A DNA stretch of 64,000 nucleotides from Motacilla alba alba (Eukaryota > Chordata > Aves > Passeriformes > Motacillidae), in the NCBI RefSeq assembly GCF_015832195.1, contig NW_024037374.1:310001-374000 (forward strand). Reading direction: 5' to 3'. The translations under genes were made by a program, and so were the position numbers. Under the pieces are notes generated by a model. That model made no database searches. It was not told where the DNA came from and saw only the letters and a program-made list of their open reading frames with translations. This document shows, piece by piece, positions 23,793 through 34,243 of this stretch. Each line of letters begins with the position of its first letter. Within the stretch, counting starts at the first letter, position 1.

Positions 23793-26700
23793 TCAGGGGA
23801 TGACGGTGGGTCTCTGGATGTGCATCTGGGGAGGAAGGAGACGGGAGGATGATGATGATGGGGTGAGGGGAAAAAGCGGGGACAACCTCATGGTCCCAGG
23901 GATGTGTCACCCACCGTCCTCGAGGTGTCCACCCTCTCCAGGTTGATGTAGCTGGTGCTGGGGGTCTCCATGTCTGTGGGGCGGAAGAAGAGGTGCCATG
24001 GACCCCTGGGTGCCACAGCGACCCCCACCCCATGCCCACCCCCATCCCCACCGCCGTGCCCGTTACCTTCCCAGGTGGCCGCCATGTTGGTCATGGCAAA
24101 GCCTTGGGATCCCTCCCAGTTGCCGTCATCGCTGCTGTACAGCTCCGAGCGGGACCTCAGCTTCTTCCTGCGTGGCGAGACCCACGAGGATGAGACCCGG
24201 GACACCCGCGGGACCCCCCCAGCTCACCCTGTGGTGACACATTTACCTGTACTGCTCCTTCTGCTGCCGAGATCTCAGCAGGAGGACGGTAAAGATGGTG
24301 GTGGCCAGGGCCAAGACGGCCACCGGAACGCCCACGGCCACCCCGACCTTGCTGATGCGGGAGCTGCAGGCGCTGTCCTGGTACCAGAAGGCCACCTGGT
24401 CCGAGCACCTGGTGGGAATGGTCATGGTGGGCACGGTGGGCACGGTGGTGGGGTCACCACGGGCATGGTGGGAATGGTGGCCATGGGGTCATGGTGGGAG
24501 GGGTCACCATGGTCGTGGGGGTCATGGTTGCCATGGGGTCATGGTGGTCATGGTGGCAATGGTGATGGGGTCATGGTGGTCATGGTGGGCGTGGTGGTGG
24601 GGTCACCATGGTCATGGGGGTCATGGTGGTCATGGGGTCATGGTGGTTATGGTGGTGATGGTGGTGATGGTGGTGATGGTGGTTATGGTAGTGGGGTCAT
24701 GGTGGTCATGGTGGGTGTGGTGGTGGGGTCACTACGGTCATGGTGGTCATGGTGGTCATGGTGGTTATGGTGGGCGTGGTGGTGGGGTCATGGTGGTCAT
24801 GGTGGTTGTGGTGGTCATGGTGGTCATGGTGGGCGTGGTGGTGGGGTCATGGTGGTTGTGGTGGTGGGGTCATGGTGGTCATGGTAGTTGTGGTGGTCAT
24901 GGTGGTCATGGGGTCATGTTGGTCATGGTGGGCGTGGTGGTGGGGTCACCACGGTCATGGTGGTCATGGTGGGCATGGGGTCATCATGGTCATGGGGGTC
25001 ATGGTGGTCGTGGGGGCCATGATGATGGGATCATCATGGGGGTCATGGGAGTGGGGCGGTCACAGTAGTGGGGTTGTCATGGGGGTCATGATGCTCATGG
25101 ATGGTGGGGGCGGTCATGGTGCTGATGGGAGTTGGGGCGACCATGGTTTTAGGGTTGTCATGGTGTTGGGGGTGGTCATGGGAATGGAGTGGTCAGTCGT
25201 GAGGTCACCGCATCAATCATGGGAGTTGGGGATGACCATGAAGATCACGGGGTCGTCACAGTTGTGGGGTCACGGTGGCGGGTGGATCATGACAATCATG
25301 CTGGTGAGACCCATGGCATTTGGGGGGGGGGGGGGGGGCACCCATTTTTGGGGAGCAGCTCCTTACTCGCACTGGGGCCCCGCCCGGCCCACGGAGCAGT
25401 GGCCGTGGACGCAGGGCAGGGGGTCGGTGTGGCGCCTGTCGCAGCGGGTGATGCAGATGACGGTGGTGGCGGTCAGGTACGGCGTGTAGAAGGTTCTGAA
25501 CCCCTCCTGGATGTATCTGTCACACAGATCTGAGGGTGCAGGTGCAGGGCTCAGGTTTTGGGGCTCTCCAGAGGGGTGGGGGACACCCAAACACCCCACG
25601 GGCTTCACTTACCTTTATCCACCGGTTGCACGATAGTGTTGGTGGCAGTGGTGAAGTTGGTGGTGAAGCAGACACCTGCCAAGGAGAGAGGAGCTGCAGG
25701 TGGGCACCCCCCCGGCCAGCCACCCCCAGCGAGGACCCGGTCCCGGCGGGGTGACCCCCGTGGTCACTCACAGTCATCCCCCGTGCAGTCCTCAGTACAG
25801 TTGTAGTTTTGGACGGCAGCGATGAGGTCATTGGAGATGCTGCGCACTACCTCGTTGGCCTTGGAGGTGGCGGGGATCTCCAGCATGACGTCATAGTCCA
25901 CCACGATGCTGCCCGCACTGCGAGGAGAAGGGGCAGCGCTTGGTTCCGGACCGAACTGGGCCCGGTATGGGATGTCCAGTGTGGAGGGACACCACGGTTA
26001 CACGGGGCCGGACCGTCCTGGAGGAACTCCATGGACACAGCGTGGGATGTGGATGCTCCAAACTTGAAGGGAATCACCTCAAACTGACCCCCATGGGTTC
26101 CTTCACCCTAAATCACCCCACCAAAGCTCTGGAGAGGGTCAGGACCCCACCTGGCCACCAGTGGAGACTCACCTGAGGTTTTTGATCTCCACACCTCTGA
26201 ACCCCTCGATATCCTTATAAAGCTCCCACATCTGGAAGACAAAGAGAAGCCAGGGGAGATCCAGACCCCTGTCATGGTCCACATAACCCCCTCAAGGGGC
26301 TGTCCCCAGGGTCACCCCTGGCATCGCTGAGCCCTGACCTTGTCCTGGAACGTTCTGTTGAACTCCTGGTAAGCCTCTGAGGTTGGATCTTTGAGATTTT
26401 CATCAAATTCCCTCTCGATGCTGGTCTTCATCTCCACTGTCGCGTTCATCGTCACTTGGCCAAGCAGAGGAGACCCGTAAGGAAGAGACCCGGGTGTCCC
26501 CATCCCTCCCCTGGTGACCTTGGTCAGGGGACCAGCTTGGTCCCTCCATGGTGACCCCGAACCCAGGTCAGTCTCACCAAGGTGACCCCGTTTCTCCGTT
26601 GGTGCCTCTGTGGTGACCGAACCTCATCCCGGGGTCAGTCCCATACCCAGGTCATACCCTCACTCCAACCCCCTGCTGACCCCTCAGAGGTGACCTCAGC

Positions 26701-29700
26701 CCAGGTCCAGGTCTGGTGGCCACTCCATGGAGCCTTGGGGCAGTTCCTTTACCATTTTTGATCTCCACGATGTCCTTGGCGGTCTGGCACCTGTCCCCTT
26801 GGAAATTGGGGGGGCACTGGCAGACGCCGTTGGCCCAGGTGCCCCCGTTCAGGCAGATGCGCTCCTCGCAGCGGTCACCTTGGAACCCGTCGAGACACAC
26901 GCACTTGCCATCTTCCCACGTGCCGCCATTCAGGCACAGACCTGGGAGAGGGAACCGAGGACACAGGAGATGTGACGCGGCCCGGAGAAACCCCAGGAGC
27001 CACCTGGAGAATGCCGGGAGCAGGACAGGGAGAAGGGACGAGGCTATGGAGGGCCACCAAGGAGGAAGACTCACCTGGACTGGTGACTGAGGATGTCATG
27101 ATCTTGGTGGTTCTAATGGTGGCAGATGGTGTGGAGATCTCAGTAGCGGTGGTGGGGCTATCAGTGGGTTTGGTGGTGGTGTCAGTCGGTTTGGTGGTTG
27201 GGGAGGTGTCAGTAGGTTTGGTGGTGGCATCAGTCGGTTTGGTGGTGGCATCAGTCGGTTTGGTGGTTGGTGAAGTGTCAGCCGGTTTGGTGGTGGCATC
27301 AGTCGGTTTGGTGGTTGGGGAGGAGTCAGTCGGTTTGGTGGTGGCGTCAGTGGGTTTGGTGGTGGCGTCAGTGGGTTTCGTGGTGGCATCAGTCGGTGTG
27401 GTGGTTGGTGAAGTGTCAGTGGGTTTGGTGGTGGCATCAGTCGGTTTGGTGGTTGGTGAAGTGTCAGTCGGTTTGGTGGTGGCGTCAGTGGGTTTGGTGG
27501 TTGGTGAAGTGTCAGTCGGTTTGGTGGTGGCGTCAGTGGGTTTGGTGGTGGCATCAGTGGGTTTGGTGGTGGCGTCAGTGGGTTTGGTGGTGGCGTCAGT
27601 GGGTTTGGTGGTGGCATCAGTGGGTTTGGTGGTGGCGTCAGTCGGTTTGGTGGTGGCATCAGTGGGTTTGGTGGTGGCATCAGTGGGTTTGGTGGTGGCG
27701 TCAGTGGGTTTGGTGGTTGGTGAAGTGTCAGTGGGTTTGGTGGTGGCATCAGTCGGTTTGGTGGTTGGTGAAGTGTCAGTCGGTTTGGTGGTGGCGTCAG
27801 TGGGTTTGGTGGTTGGTGAAGTGTCAGTCGGTTTGGTGGTGGCGTCAGTGGGTTTGGTGGTGGCATCAGTGGGTTTGGTGGTGGCGTCAGTGGGTTTGGT
27901 GGTGGCGTCAGTGGGTTTGGTGGTGGCATCAGTGGGTTTGGTGGTGGCGTCAGTCGGTTTGGTGGTGGCATCAGTGGGTTTGGTGGTGGCATCAGTGGGT
28001 TTGGTGGTGGCGTCAGTCGGTTTGGTGGTTGGTGAAGTGTCAGTGGGTTTGGTGGTGGCATCAGTCGGTTTGGTGGTGGCGTCAGTGGGTTTGGTGGTGG
28101 CGTCAGTGGGTTTGGTGGTGGCATCAGTGGGTTTGGTGGTGGTGTCAGTGGGTTTGGTGGTGGCGTCAGTCGGTTTGGTGGTGGCATCAGTGGGTTTGGT
28201 GGTGGCGTCAGTCGGTTTGGTGGTGGCGTCAGTGGGTTTGGTGGTGGCGTCAGTCGGTTTGGTGGTGGCGTCAGTCGGTTTGGTGGTTGGTGAAGTGTCA
28301 GTCGGTTTGGTGGTGGCGTCAGTCGGTTTGGTGGTGGCGTCAGTCGGTTTGGTGGTGGCATCAGTGGGTTTGGTGGTGGTGTCAGTCGGTTTGGTGGTTG
28401 GTGAAGTGTCAGTGGGTTTGGTGGTGGCATCAATGGGTTTGGTGGTGGCATCAATGGGTTTGGTGGTGGCGTCAGTGGGTTTGGTGGTGGCGTCAGTCGG
28501 TTTGGTGGTGGCATCAGTCGGTTTGGTGGTGGCATCAGTAGGTTTGGTGGTGGCGTCAGTGGGTTTGGTGGTGGGGGAGGTGTCAGTCGGTTTGGTGGTG
28601 GCGTCAGTCAGTTTGGTGGTGGGGGAGGTGTCAGTCGGTTTGGTGGTGGCGTCAGTGGGTTTGGTGGTGGCGTCAGTGGGTTTGGTGGTGGCATCAGTCG
28701 GTTTGGTGGTGGCATCAGTCGGTTTGGTGGTGGCGTCAGTGGGTTTGGTGGTGGGGGAGGTGTCAGTCGGTTTGGTGGTGGCATCAGTGGGTTTGGTGGT
28801 GGCATCAGTGGGTTTGGTGGTGGCATCAGTCGGTTTGGTGGTGGCGTCAGTGGGTTTGGTGGTGGCGTCAGTGGGTTTGGTGGTGGCGTCAGTCGGTTTG
28901 GTGGTGGCGTCAGTGGGTTTGGTGGTGGCGTCAGTCGGTTTGGTGGTGGCATCAGTGGGTTTGGTGGTGGTGTCAGTCGGTTTGGTGGTGGCGTCAGTCG
29001 GTTTGGTGGTGGCGTCAGTGGGTTTGGTGGTGGCGTCAGTCGGTTTGGTGGTGGCGTCAGTGGGTTTGGTGGTGGCATCAGTCGGTTTGGTGGTGGCGTC
29101 AGTGGGTTTGGTGGTGGCGTCAGTCGGTTTGGTGGTGGCATCAGTGGGTTTGGTGGTGGTGTCAGTCGGTTTGGTGGTGGCGTCAGTCGGTTTGGTGGTG
29201 GCATCAGTGGGTTTGGTGGTGGCGTCAGTGGGTTTGGTGGTGGCTTCAGTGGGTTTGGTGGTGGCGTCAGTGGGTTTGGTGGTGGCGTCAGTCGGTTTGG
29301 TGGTTGGGGAGGAGTCAGTCGGTTTGGTGGTGGCGTCAGTGGGTTTGGTGGTGGCGTCAGTCGGTTTGGTGGTGGCGTCAGTTGGTTTGGTGGTGGCGTC
29401 AGTCGGTTTGGTGGTGGCGTCAGTTGGTTTGGTGGTGGCATCAGTCGGTTTGGTGGTGGCGTCAGTGGGTTTGGTGGTGGGGGAGGTGTCAGTGGGTTTG
29501 GTGGTGGCATCAGTGGGTTTGGTGGTGGCATCAGTGGGTTTGGTGGTGGCGTCAGTGGGTTTGGTGGTGGCGTCAGTGGGTTTGGTGGTGGCATCAGTCG
29601 GTTTGGTGGTGGCGTCAGTTGGTTTGGTGGTGGCATCAGTCGGTTTGGTGGTGGCGTCAGTCGGTTTGGTGGTGGCGTCAGTTGGTTTGGTGGTGGCGTC

Positions 29701-31089
29701 AGTCGGTTTGGTGGTGGCATCAGTCGGTTTGGTGGTGGCATCAGTCGGTTTGGTGGTGGCATCAGTGGGTTTGGTGGTGGCGTCAGTCGGTTTGGTGGTG
29801 GCGTCAGTTGGTTTGGTGGTGGCGTCAGTCGGTTTGGTGGTGGGGGAGGTGTCAGTCGGTTTGGTGGTGGCATCAGTGGGTTTGGTGGTGGCGTCAGTGG
29901 GTTTGGTGGTGGCGTCAGTGGGTTTGGTGGTTGGTGAAGTGTCAGTTGGTTTGGTGGTGGCGTCAGTGGGTTTGGTGGTTGGTGAAGTGTCAGTCGGTTT
30001 GGTGGTGGCATCAGTCGGTTTGGTGGTGGCGTCAGTCGGTTTGGTGGTTGGTGAAGTGTCAGTCGGTTTGGTGGTGGCGTCAGTGGGTTTGGTGGTGGCG
30101 TCAGTGGGTTTGGTGGTGGCATCAGTGGGTTTGGTGGTGGCGTCAGTCGGTTTGGTGGTGGCATCAGTGGGTTTGGTGGTGGCATCAGTGGGTTTGGTGG
30201 TGGCGTCTGTGGGTTTGGTGGTTGGTGAAGTGTCAGTCGGTTTGGTGGTGGCATCAGTGGGTTTGGTGGTGGCGTCAGTGGGTTTGGTGGTGGCGTCAGT
30301 GGGTTTGGTGGTGGCATCAGTGGGTTTGGTGGTGGTGTCAGTGGGTTTGGTGGTGGCGTCAGTGGGTTTGGTGGTGGCATCAGTGGGTTTGGTGGTGGCG
30401 TCAGTCGGTTTGGTGGTGGCGTCAGTGGGTTTGGTGGTGGCGTCAGTCGGTTTGGTGGTGGCGTCAGTCGGTTTGGTGGTTGGTGAAGTGTCAGTCGGTT
30501 TGGTGGTGGCGTCAGTGGGTTTGGTGGTGGCATCAGTTGGTTTGGTGGTGGCATCAGTGGGTTTGGTGGTGGTGGCATCAGTTGGTTTGGTGGTGGTGTC
30601 AGTCGGTTTGGTGGTGGCATCAGTGGGTTTGGTGGTGGCGTCAGTGGGTTTGGTGGTGGCGTCAGTCGGTTTGGTGGTTGGTGAAGTGTCAGTGGGTTTG
30701 GTGGTGGCATCAGTGGGTTTGGTGGTGGCATCAATGGGTTTGGTGGTGGCGTCAGTGGGTTTGGTGGTGGCGTCAGTCGGTTTGGTGGTGGCATCAGTCG
30801 GTTTGGTGGTGGCATCAGTAGGTTTGGTGGTGGCGTCAGTGGGTTTGGTGGTGGGGGAGGTGTCAGTCGGTTTGGTGGTGGCGTCAGTCGGTTTGGTGGT
30901 GGGGGAGGTGTCAGTCGGTTTGGTGGTGGCGTCAGTCGGTTTGGTGGTTGGTGAAGTGTCAGTCGGTTTGGTGGTGGCGTCAGTGGGTTTGGTGGTGGCG
31001 TCAGTGGGTTTGGTGGTGGCATCAGTCGGTTTGGTGGTGGCATCAGTCGGTTTGGTGGTGGCGTCAGTGGGTTTGGTGGTGGGGGAGGT
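23793..31089 (-). CDS. Transmembrane mucin gene 2 (MUC3/MUC12/MUC17-like), 5' end missing in the gap
   Basis: Second SEA-type membrane mucin. Exons in transcript order: 31089-27075 (repeat exon, open at its 5' end), 26941-26753, 26454-26339, 26231-26173, 25917-25772, 25675-25613, 25529-25367, 24408-24247, 24167-24067, 23973-23915, 23825-23793. Every junction is AG/GT and in phase. Domains: a TKPTDAT repeat mucin region, two EGF-like domains in one exon, a SEA domain with the canonical GSIVV cleavage site, a Cys-rich EGF-like domain, one membrane helix (VGVAVGVPVAVLALATTIF) and a tail of about 65 residues with YINL. It ends MHIQRPTVIP with no PDZ ligand. Exon lengths 116, 59, 163, 162 and 59 equal those of gene 1, so the two are tandem-derived paralogues now in convergent orientation. 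No signal-peptide exon was found between the gap and AP1S1. The fragment of mucin gene 3 may be its true 5' end. Confidence 0.9.
24412..25320. repeat. GGTCATGGT minisatellite in a mucin gene 2 intron
   Basis: About 900 bp of units near 9-12 bp (GGTCATGGT with variants, including blocks GTGGGCGTGGTGGTGGGGTC) fill the intron between the second EGF exon and the membrane exon. A pure G run of about 18 bp lies at 25,322-25,338. Open frames across it are non-coding. Confidence 0.9.
25367..26941 (-). other. Mucin gene 2 EGF-EGF-SEA-EGF cassette
   Basis: Exon 26941-26753 encodes two consecutive EGF-like domains, CLNGGTWEDGKCVCLDGF and CLNGGTWANGVCQCPPNF, each ending in GDRC. Exons 26454-26339, 26231-26173 and 25917-25772 form the SEA domain with SAGSIVVDYDV, the canonical autocleavage sequence. 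Exons 25675-25613 and 25529-25367 carry the third Cys-rich domain. Gene 1 has only one EGF unit in the corresponding first exon (108 bp instead of 189 bp). Confidence 0.92.
27150..31089 (-). repeat. Coding 21-bp mucin repeat array of gene 2 (TKPTDAT)
   Basis: Roughly 190 near-identical units of consensus ACTGACGCCACCACCAAACC, read on the minus strand, encode TDATTKP. Longer in-frame variants encode TDTSPTTKP. The coding frame is fixed by continuity into the donor at 27075/27074, where the non-repetitive end reads ATEISTPSATIRTTKIM. No frame break was seen over the 4 kb. The repeat is unusual for a mucin because each unit pairs one Lys with one Asp. Confidence 0.92.
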
Positions 31090-32089
31090 NNNNNNNNNNN
31101 NNNNNNNNNNNNNNNNNNNNNNNNNNNNNNNNNNNNNNNNNNNNNNNNNNNNNNNNNNNNNNNNNNNNNNNNNNNNNNNNNNNNNNNNNNNNNNNNNNNN
31201 NNNNNNNNNNNNNNNNNNNNNNNNNNNNNNNNNNNNNNNNNNNNNNNNNNNNNNNNNNNNNNNNNNNNNNNNNNNNNNNNNNNNNNNNNNNNNNNNNNNN
31301 NNNNNNNNNNNNNNNNNNNNNNNNNNNNNNNNNNNNNNNNNNNNNNNNNNNNNNNNNNNNNNNNNNNNNNNNNNNNNNNNNNNNNNNNNNNNNNNNNNNN
31401 NNNNNNNNNNNNNNNNNNNNNNNNNNNNNNNNNNNNNNNNNNNNNNNNNNNNNNNNNNNNNNNNNNNNNNNNNNNNNNNNNNNNNNNNNNNNNNNNNNNN
31501 NNNNNNNNNNNNNNNNNNNNNNNNNNNNNNNNNNNNNNNNNNNNNNNNNNNNNNNNNNNNNNNNNNNNNNNNNNNNNNNNNNNNNNNNNNNNNNNNNNNN
31601 NNNNNNNNNNNNNNNNNNNNNNNNNNNNNNNNNNNNNNNNNNNNNNNNNNNNNNNNNNNNNNNNNNNNNNNNNNNNNNNNNNNNNNNNNNNNNNNNNNNN
31701 NNNNNNNNNNNNNNNNNNNNNNNNNNNNNNNNNNNNNNNNNNNNNNNNNNNNNNNNNNNNNNNNNNNNNNNNNNNNNNNNNNNNNNNNNNNNNNNNNNNN
31801 NNNNNNNNNNNNNNNNNNNNNNNNNNNNNNNNNNNNNNNNNNNNNNNNNNNNNNNNNNNNNNNNNNNNNNNNNNNNNNNNNNNNNNNNNNNNNNNNNNNN
31901 NNNNNNNNNNNNNNNNNNNNNNNNNNNNNNNNNNNNNNNNNNNNNNNNNNNNNNNNNNNNNNNNNNNNNNNNNNNNNNNNNNNNNNNNNNNNNNNNNNNN
32001 NNNNNNNNNNNNNNNNNNNNNNNNNNNNNNNNNNNNNNNNNNNNNNNNNNNNNNNNNNNNNNNNNNNNNNNNNNNNNNNNNNNNNNNNN
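31090..32089. other. Assembly gap of exactly 1,000 N
   Basis: Runs of N from 31,090 to 32,089. The exact round length suggests a placeholder of unknown true size. The left flank is the mucin gene 2 repeat array. The right flank is a G-rich repeat (GGGGGGTGTCACATGTCCG) unrelated to it. The mucin gene 2 5' end and the AP1S1 last exon are both missing at this point. Confidence 1.
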
Positions 32090-32290
32090 GGGGGGTGTCA
32101 CATGTCCGGGGGGGGGGCGTGGGTGACACAGGGGGGGTGACACTGATGACGTCACATGTCGGGGGGGAACATGGGGGGATCTTGGGGACACTGGGGGGGG
32201 TGTCAGATGTCCGGGGGGGGGTGGCACCGGGGAGGTGACACGGGGGAGGTGACACTGCAGCGCCGGTGACTCATTTCCCTGCAGCGCCCG
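32090..32290. repeat. G-rich repeat flanking the gap
   Basis: Short units of the type GGGGGGTGACACATGTC. I searched its minus strand for the AP1S1 C-terminus (DESPRSVLEE-like) and did not find it. Confidence 0.7.
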
Positions 32291-33380
32291 AGCTCTGCAG
32301 CAAAACGGGGGGGGGCTGGCCCAGTTTGGGGGGGGCTCTGTCCCAGTTTGGGGGGGTCCAAACCAGTTTGGGGGGGGTCATGGCCCAGTTTGGGGGGGCT
32401 GGCCCAGTTTGGGGGGGCCCAGACCAGTTTGGGGGGGGCTCTGTCCCAGTTTGGGGGGGTCCAAACCAGTTTTGGGGGGGTCCAAACCAGTTTGGGGGGG
32501 GTCATGGCCCAGTTTGGGGGGGCTGGCCCAGTTTGGGGGGGGCCCAGACCAGTTTGGGGGGGGTCCAGACCAGTTTGGGGGGGGCTCGCCCAGTTTGGCG
32601 GGGTTCAGACCAGTTTGGGGGGGGCTCTGTCCCAATTTGGGGGGGTCCACACCAGTTTGGGGGGGGCTTTGTCCCAGTTTGGGGGGGATTCAAACCAGTT
32701 TGTGGGGGCTGGCCCAGTTTGGGGGGGCTCTGTCCCAGTTTGGGGGGTCCATCCCAGTTTGGGGGGTCTCTGTCCCAGTTTGGGGGGTCCATCCCAGTTT
32801 GGGGGGGCTCTGTCCCAGTTTGGGGGGGCCCAGACCAGTTTGGGGGGGGTCCAGACCAGTTTGGGGGGGGCTCGCCCAGTTTGGCGGGGTTCAGACCAGT
32901 TTGGGGGGGTTACAAACCAGTTTGGGGGGGTCCATCCCAATTTGGGGGGCTCTGTCCCAGTTTGGGGGGGTCCAAACCAGTTTGGGGGGCTCTGTCCCAG
33001 TTTGGGGGGTCCATCCTAGTTTGGGGGGGCTCTGTCCCAATTTGGGGGGGCTCTGTCCCAGTTTATGGGGTCCAAACCAGTTTGGGGGGATCATGGCCCA
33101 GTTTGGGGGGGCTCTGTCCCAGTTTGGGGGGGTCCATCCCAGTTTGCGGGGGCTTCAAACCAGTTTGAGGGGGTCCAGACCAGTTTGGGGGGGCTCTGTC
33201 CCAGTTTGGGGGAGCTCTGTCCCAGTTTGGGGGGGTCCAAACCAGTTTGGGGGGGCTCTGTCCCAGTCTGTGGGGGATCCAGACCAGTTTGGGGGGGGTC
33301 CATCCCAGTTTGGGGGGGTCCATCCCAGTTTGGGGGGCTCTGTCCCACTTTGGGGGGGTTCATCCCAGTTTGGGGGGGGT
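32290..33380. repeat. CCCAGTTTGGGGGGG minisatellite 3' of AP1S1 exon 4
   Basis: About 1.1 kb of units of 20-33 bp, each with CCAGTTTG followed by a run of 5-8 G. The regular G runs on the plus strand make G-quadruplexes possible. Several frames are open by composition only. Confidence 0.92.
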
Positions 33381-34243
33381 CCACCACTCCTCCCCATGGA
33401 TTTTGGGGTCACCATGACCCTACAAGCTCCCCCCTGGATTTTGGGGTGTCTCCAACCCTTCCCGGTGGATTTTCGGGGTGTCCCCACCTCCTGCAGCAGC
33501 TCCCCATGGATTTTGGGGTCACCATGACCCTACATGAACCTCCATGGATTTTTGGGGTCACCATGACCCCATGGATGATCCATAGGGGATTTTTGGGGTC
33601 ACCACAACCCCATGGATGATCCACAGGGGATTTTTGGGGTCACCATGACCCTACAAGGTCCCCCCTGGATTTTGGGGTGTCCCCGACCCCTCCGGGTGGA
33701 TTCTTTTGGGCATTTTTGGGGTGTCCCCACCTCCTGCAGCAGCTCCCCATGGATTTTGGGGTCACCATGACCCTACATGAACCTCCATGGATTTTTGGGG
33801 TCACCATGACCCCATGGATGATCCATAGGGGATTTTTGGGGTCACCACAACCCCATGGATGATCCACAGGGGATTTTTTGGGGTCACCATGACCCTACAA
33901 GGTCCCCCCTGGATTTTGGGGTGTCCCCGACCCCTCCGGGTGGATTCTTTTGGGCATTTTTGGGGTGTCCCCACCTCCTGCAGCAGCTCCCCATGGATTT
34001 TGGGGTCACCATGACCCTACATGAACCTCCATGGATTTTTGGGGTCACCATGACCCCATGGATGATCCATAGGGGATTTTTGGGGTCACCACGACCCCAG
34101 GATGATCCACGGGGGATTTTTGGGGTCACCATGACCCTACAAGAACCTCCACGTATTTCTGGGGTCACCATGACCCTCCAAGCTCCCCCCTGGATTTCGG
34201 GGTGTCCCCAACCCCTCCGGGTGGATTTTTGGGGTGTCCCCAC
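33380..34243. repeat. Approximately 245-bp higher-order repeat with AP1S1 exon 4 donor fragments
   Basis: Units of TGGATTTTTGGGGTCACCATG are organised into about 240-245-bp higher-order copies. Three copies contain CACCTCCTGCAGCAG, identical to the AP1S1 exon 4 end plus donor (34,241-34,255), at 33,488-33,499, 33,731-33,742 and 33,975-33,986 (exon-derived parts). Confidence 0.85.

Noticed and set aside
22840..25320. Gly/His/Trp/Met-rich plus-strand frames
   Set aside because: They cross real minus-strand exons of mucin gene 2 and come from GGTCATGGT repeats.
26972..32140. 1,722-codon plus-strand open frame (GLVVASV repeats)
   Set aside because: It is the antisense of the mucin gene 2 repeat, open only because the 21-bp unit has no stop in that frame, and it runs through the N gap.
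32266..33527. Plus-strand frames with FGGSVPVWGG repeats
   Set aside because: Short G-rich tandem repeat; no homology or splice support.
32090..34243. Short matches considered for the AP1S1 final exon
   Set aside because: No minus-strand stretch encodes anything like the conserved 15-residue C-terminus behind an acceptor.
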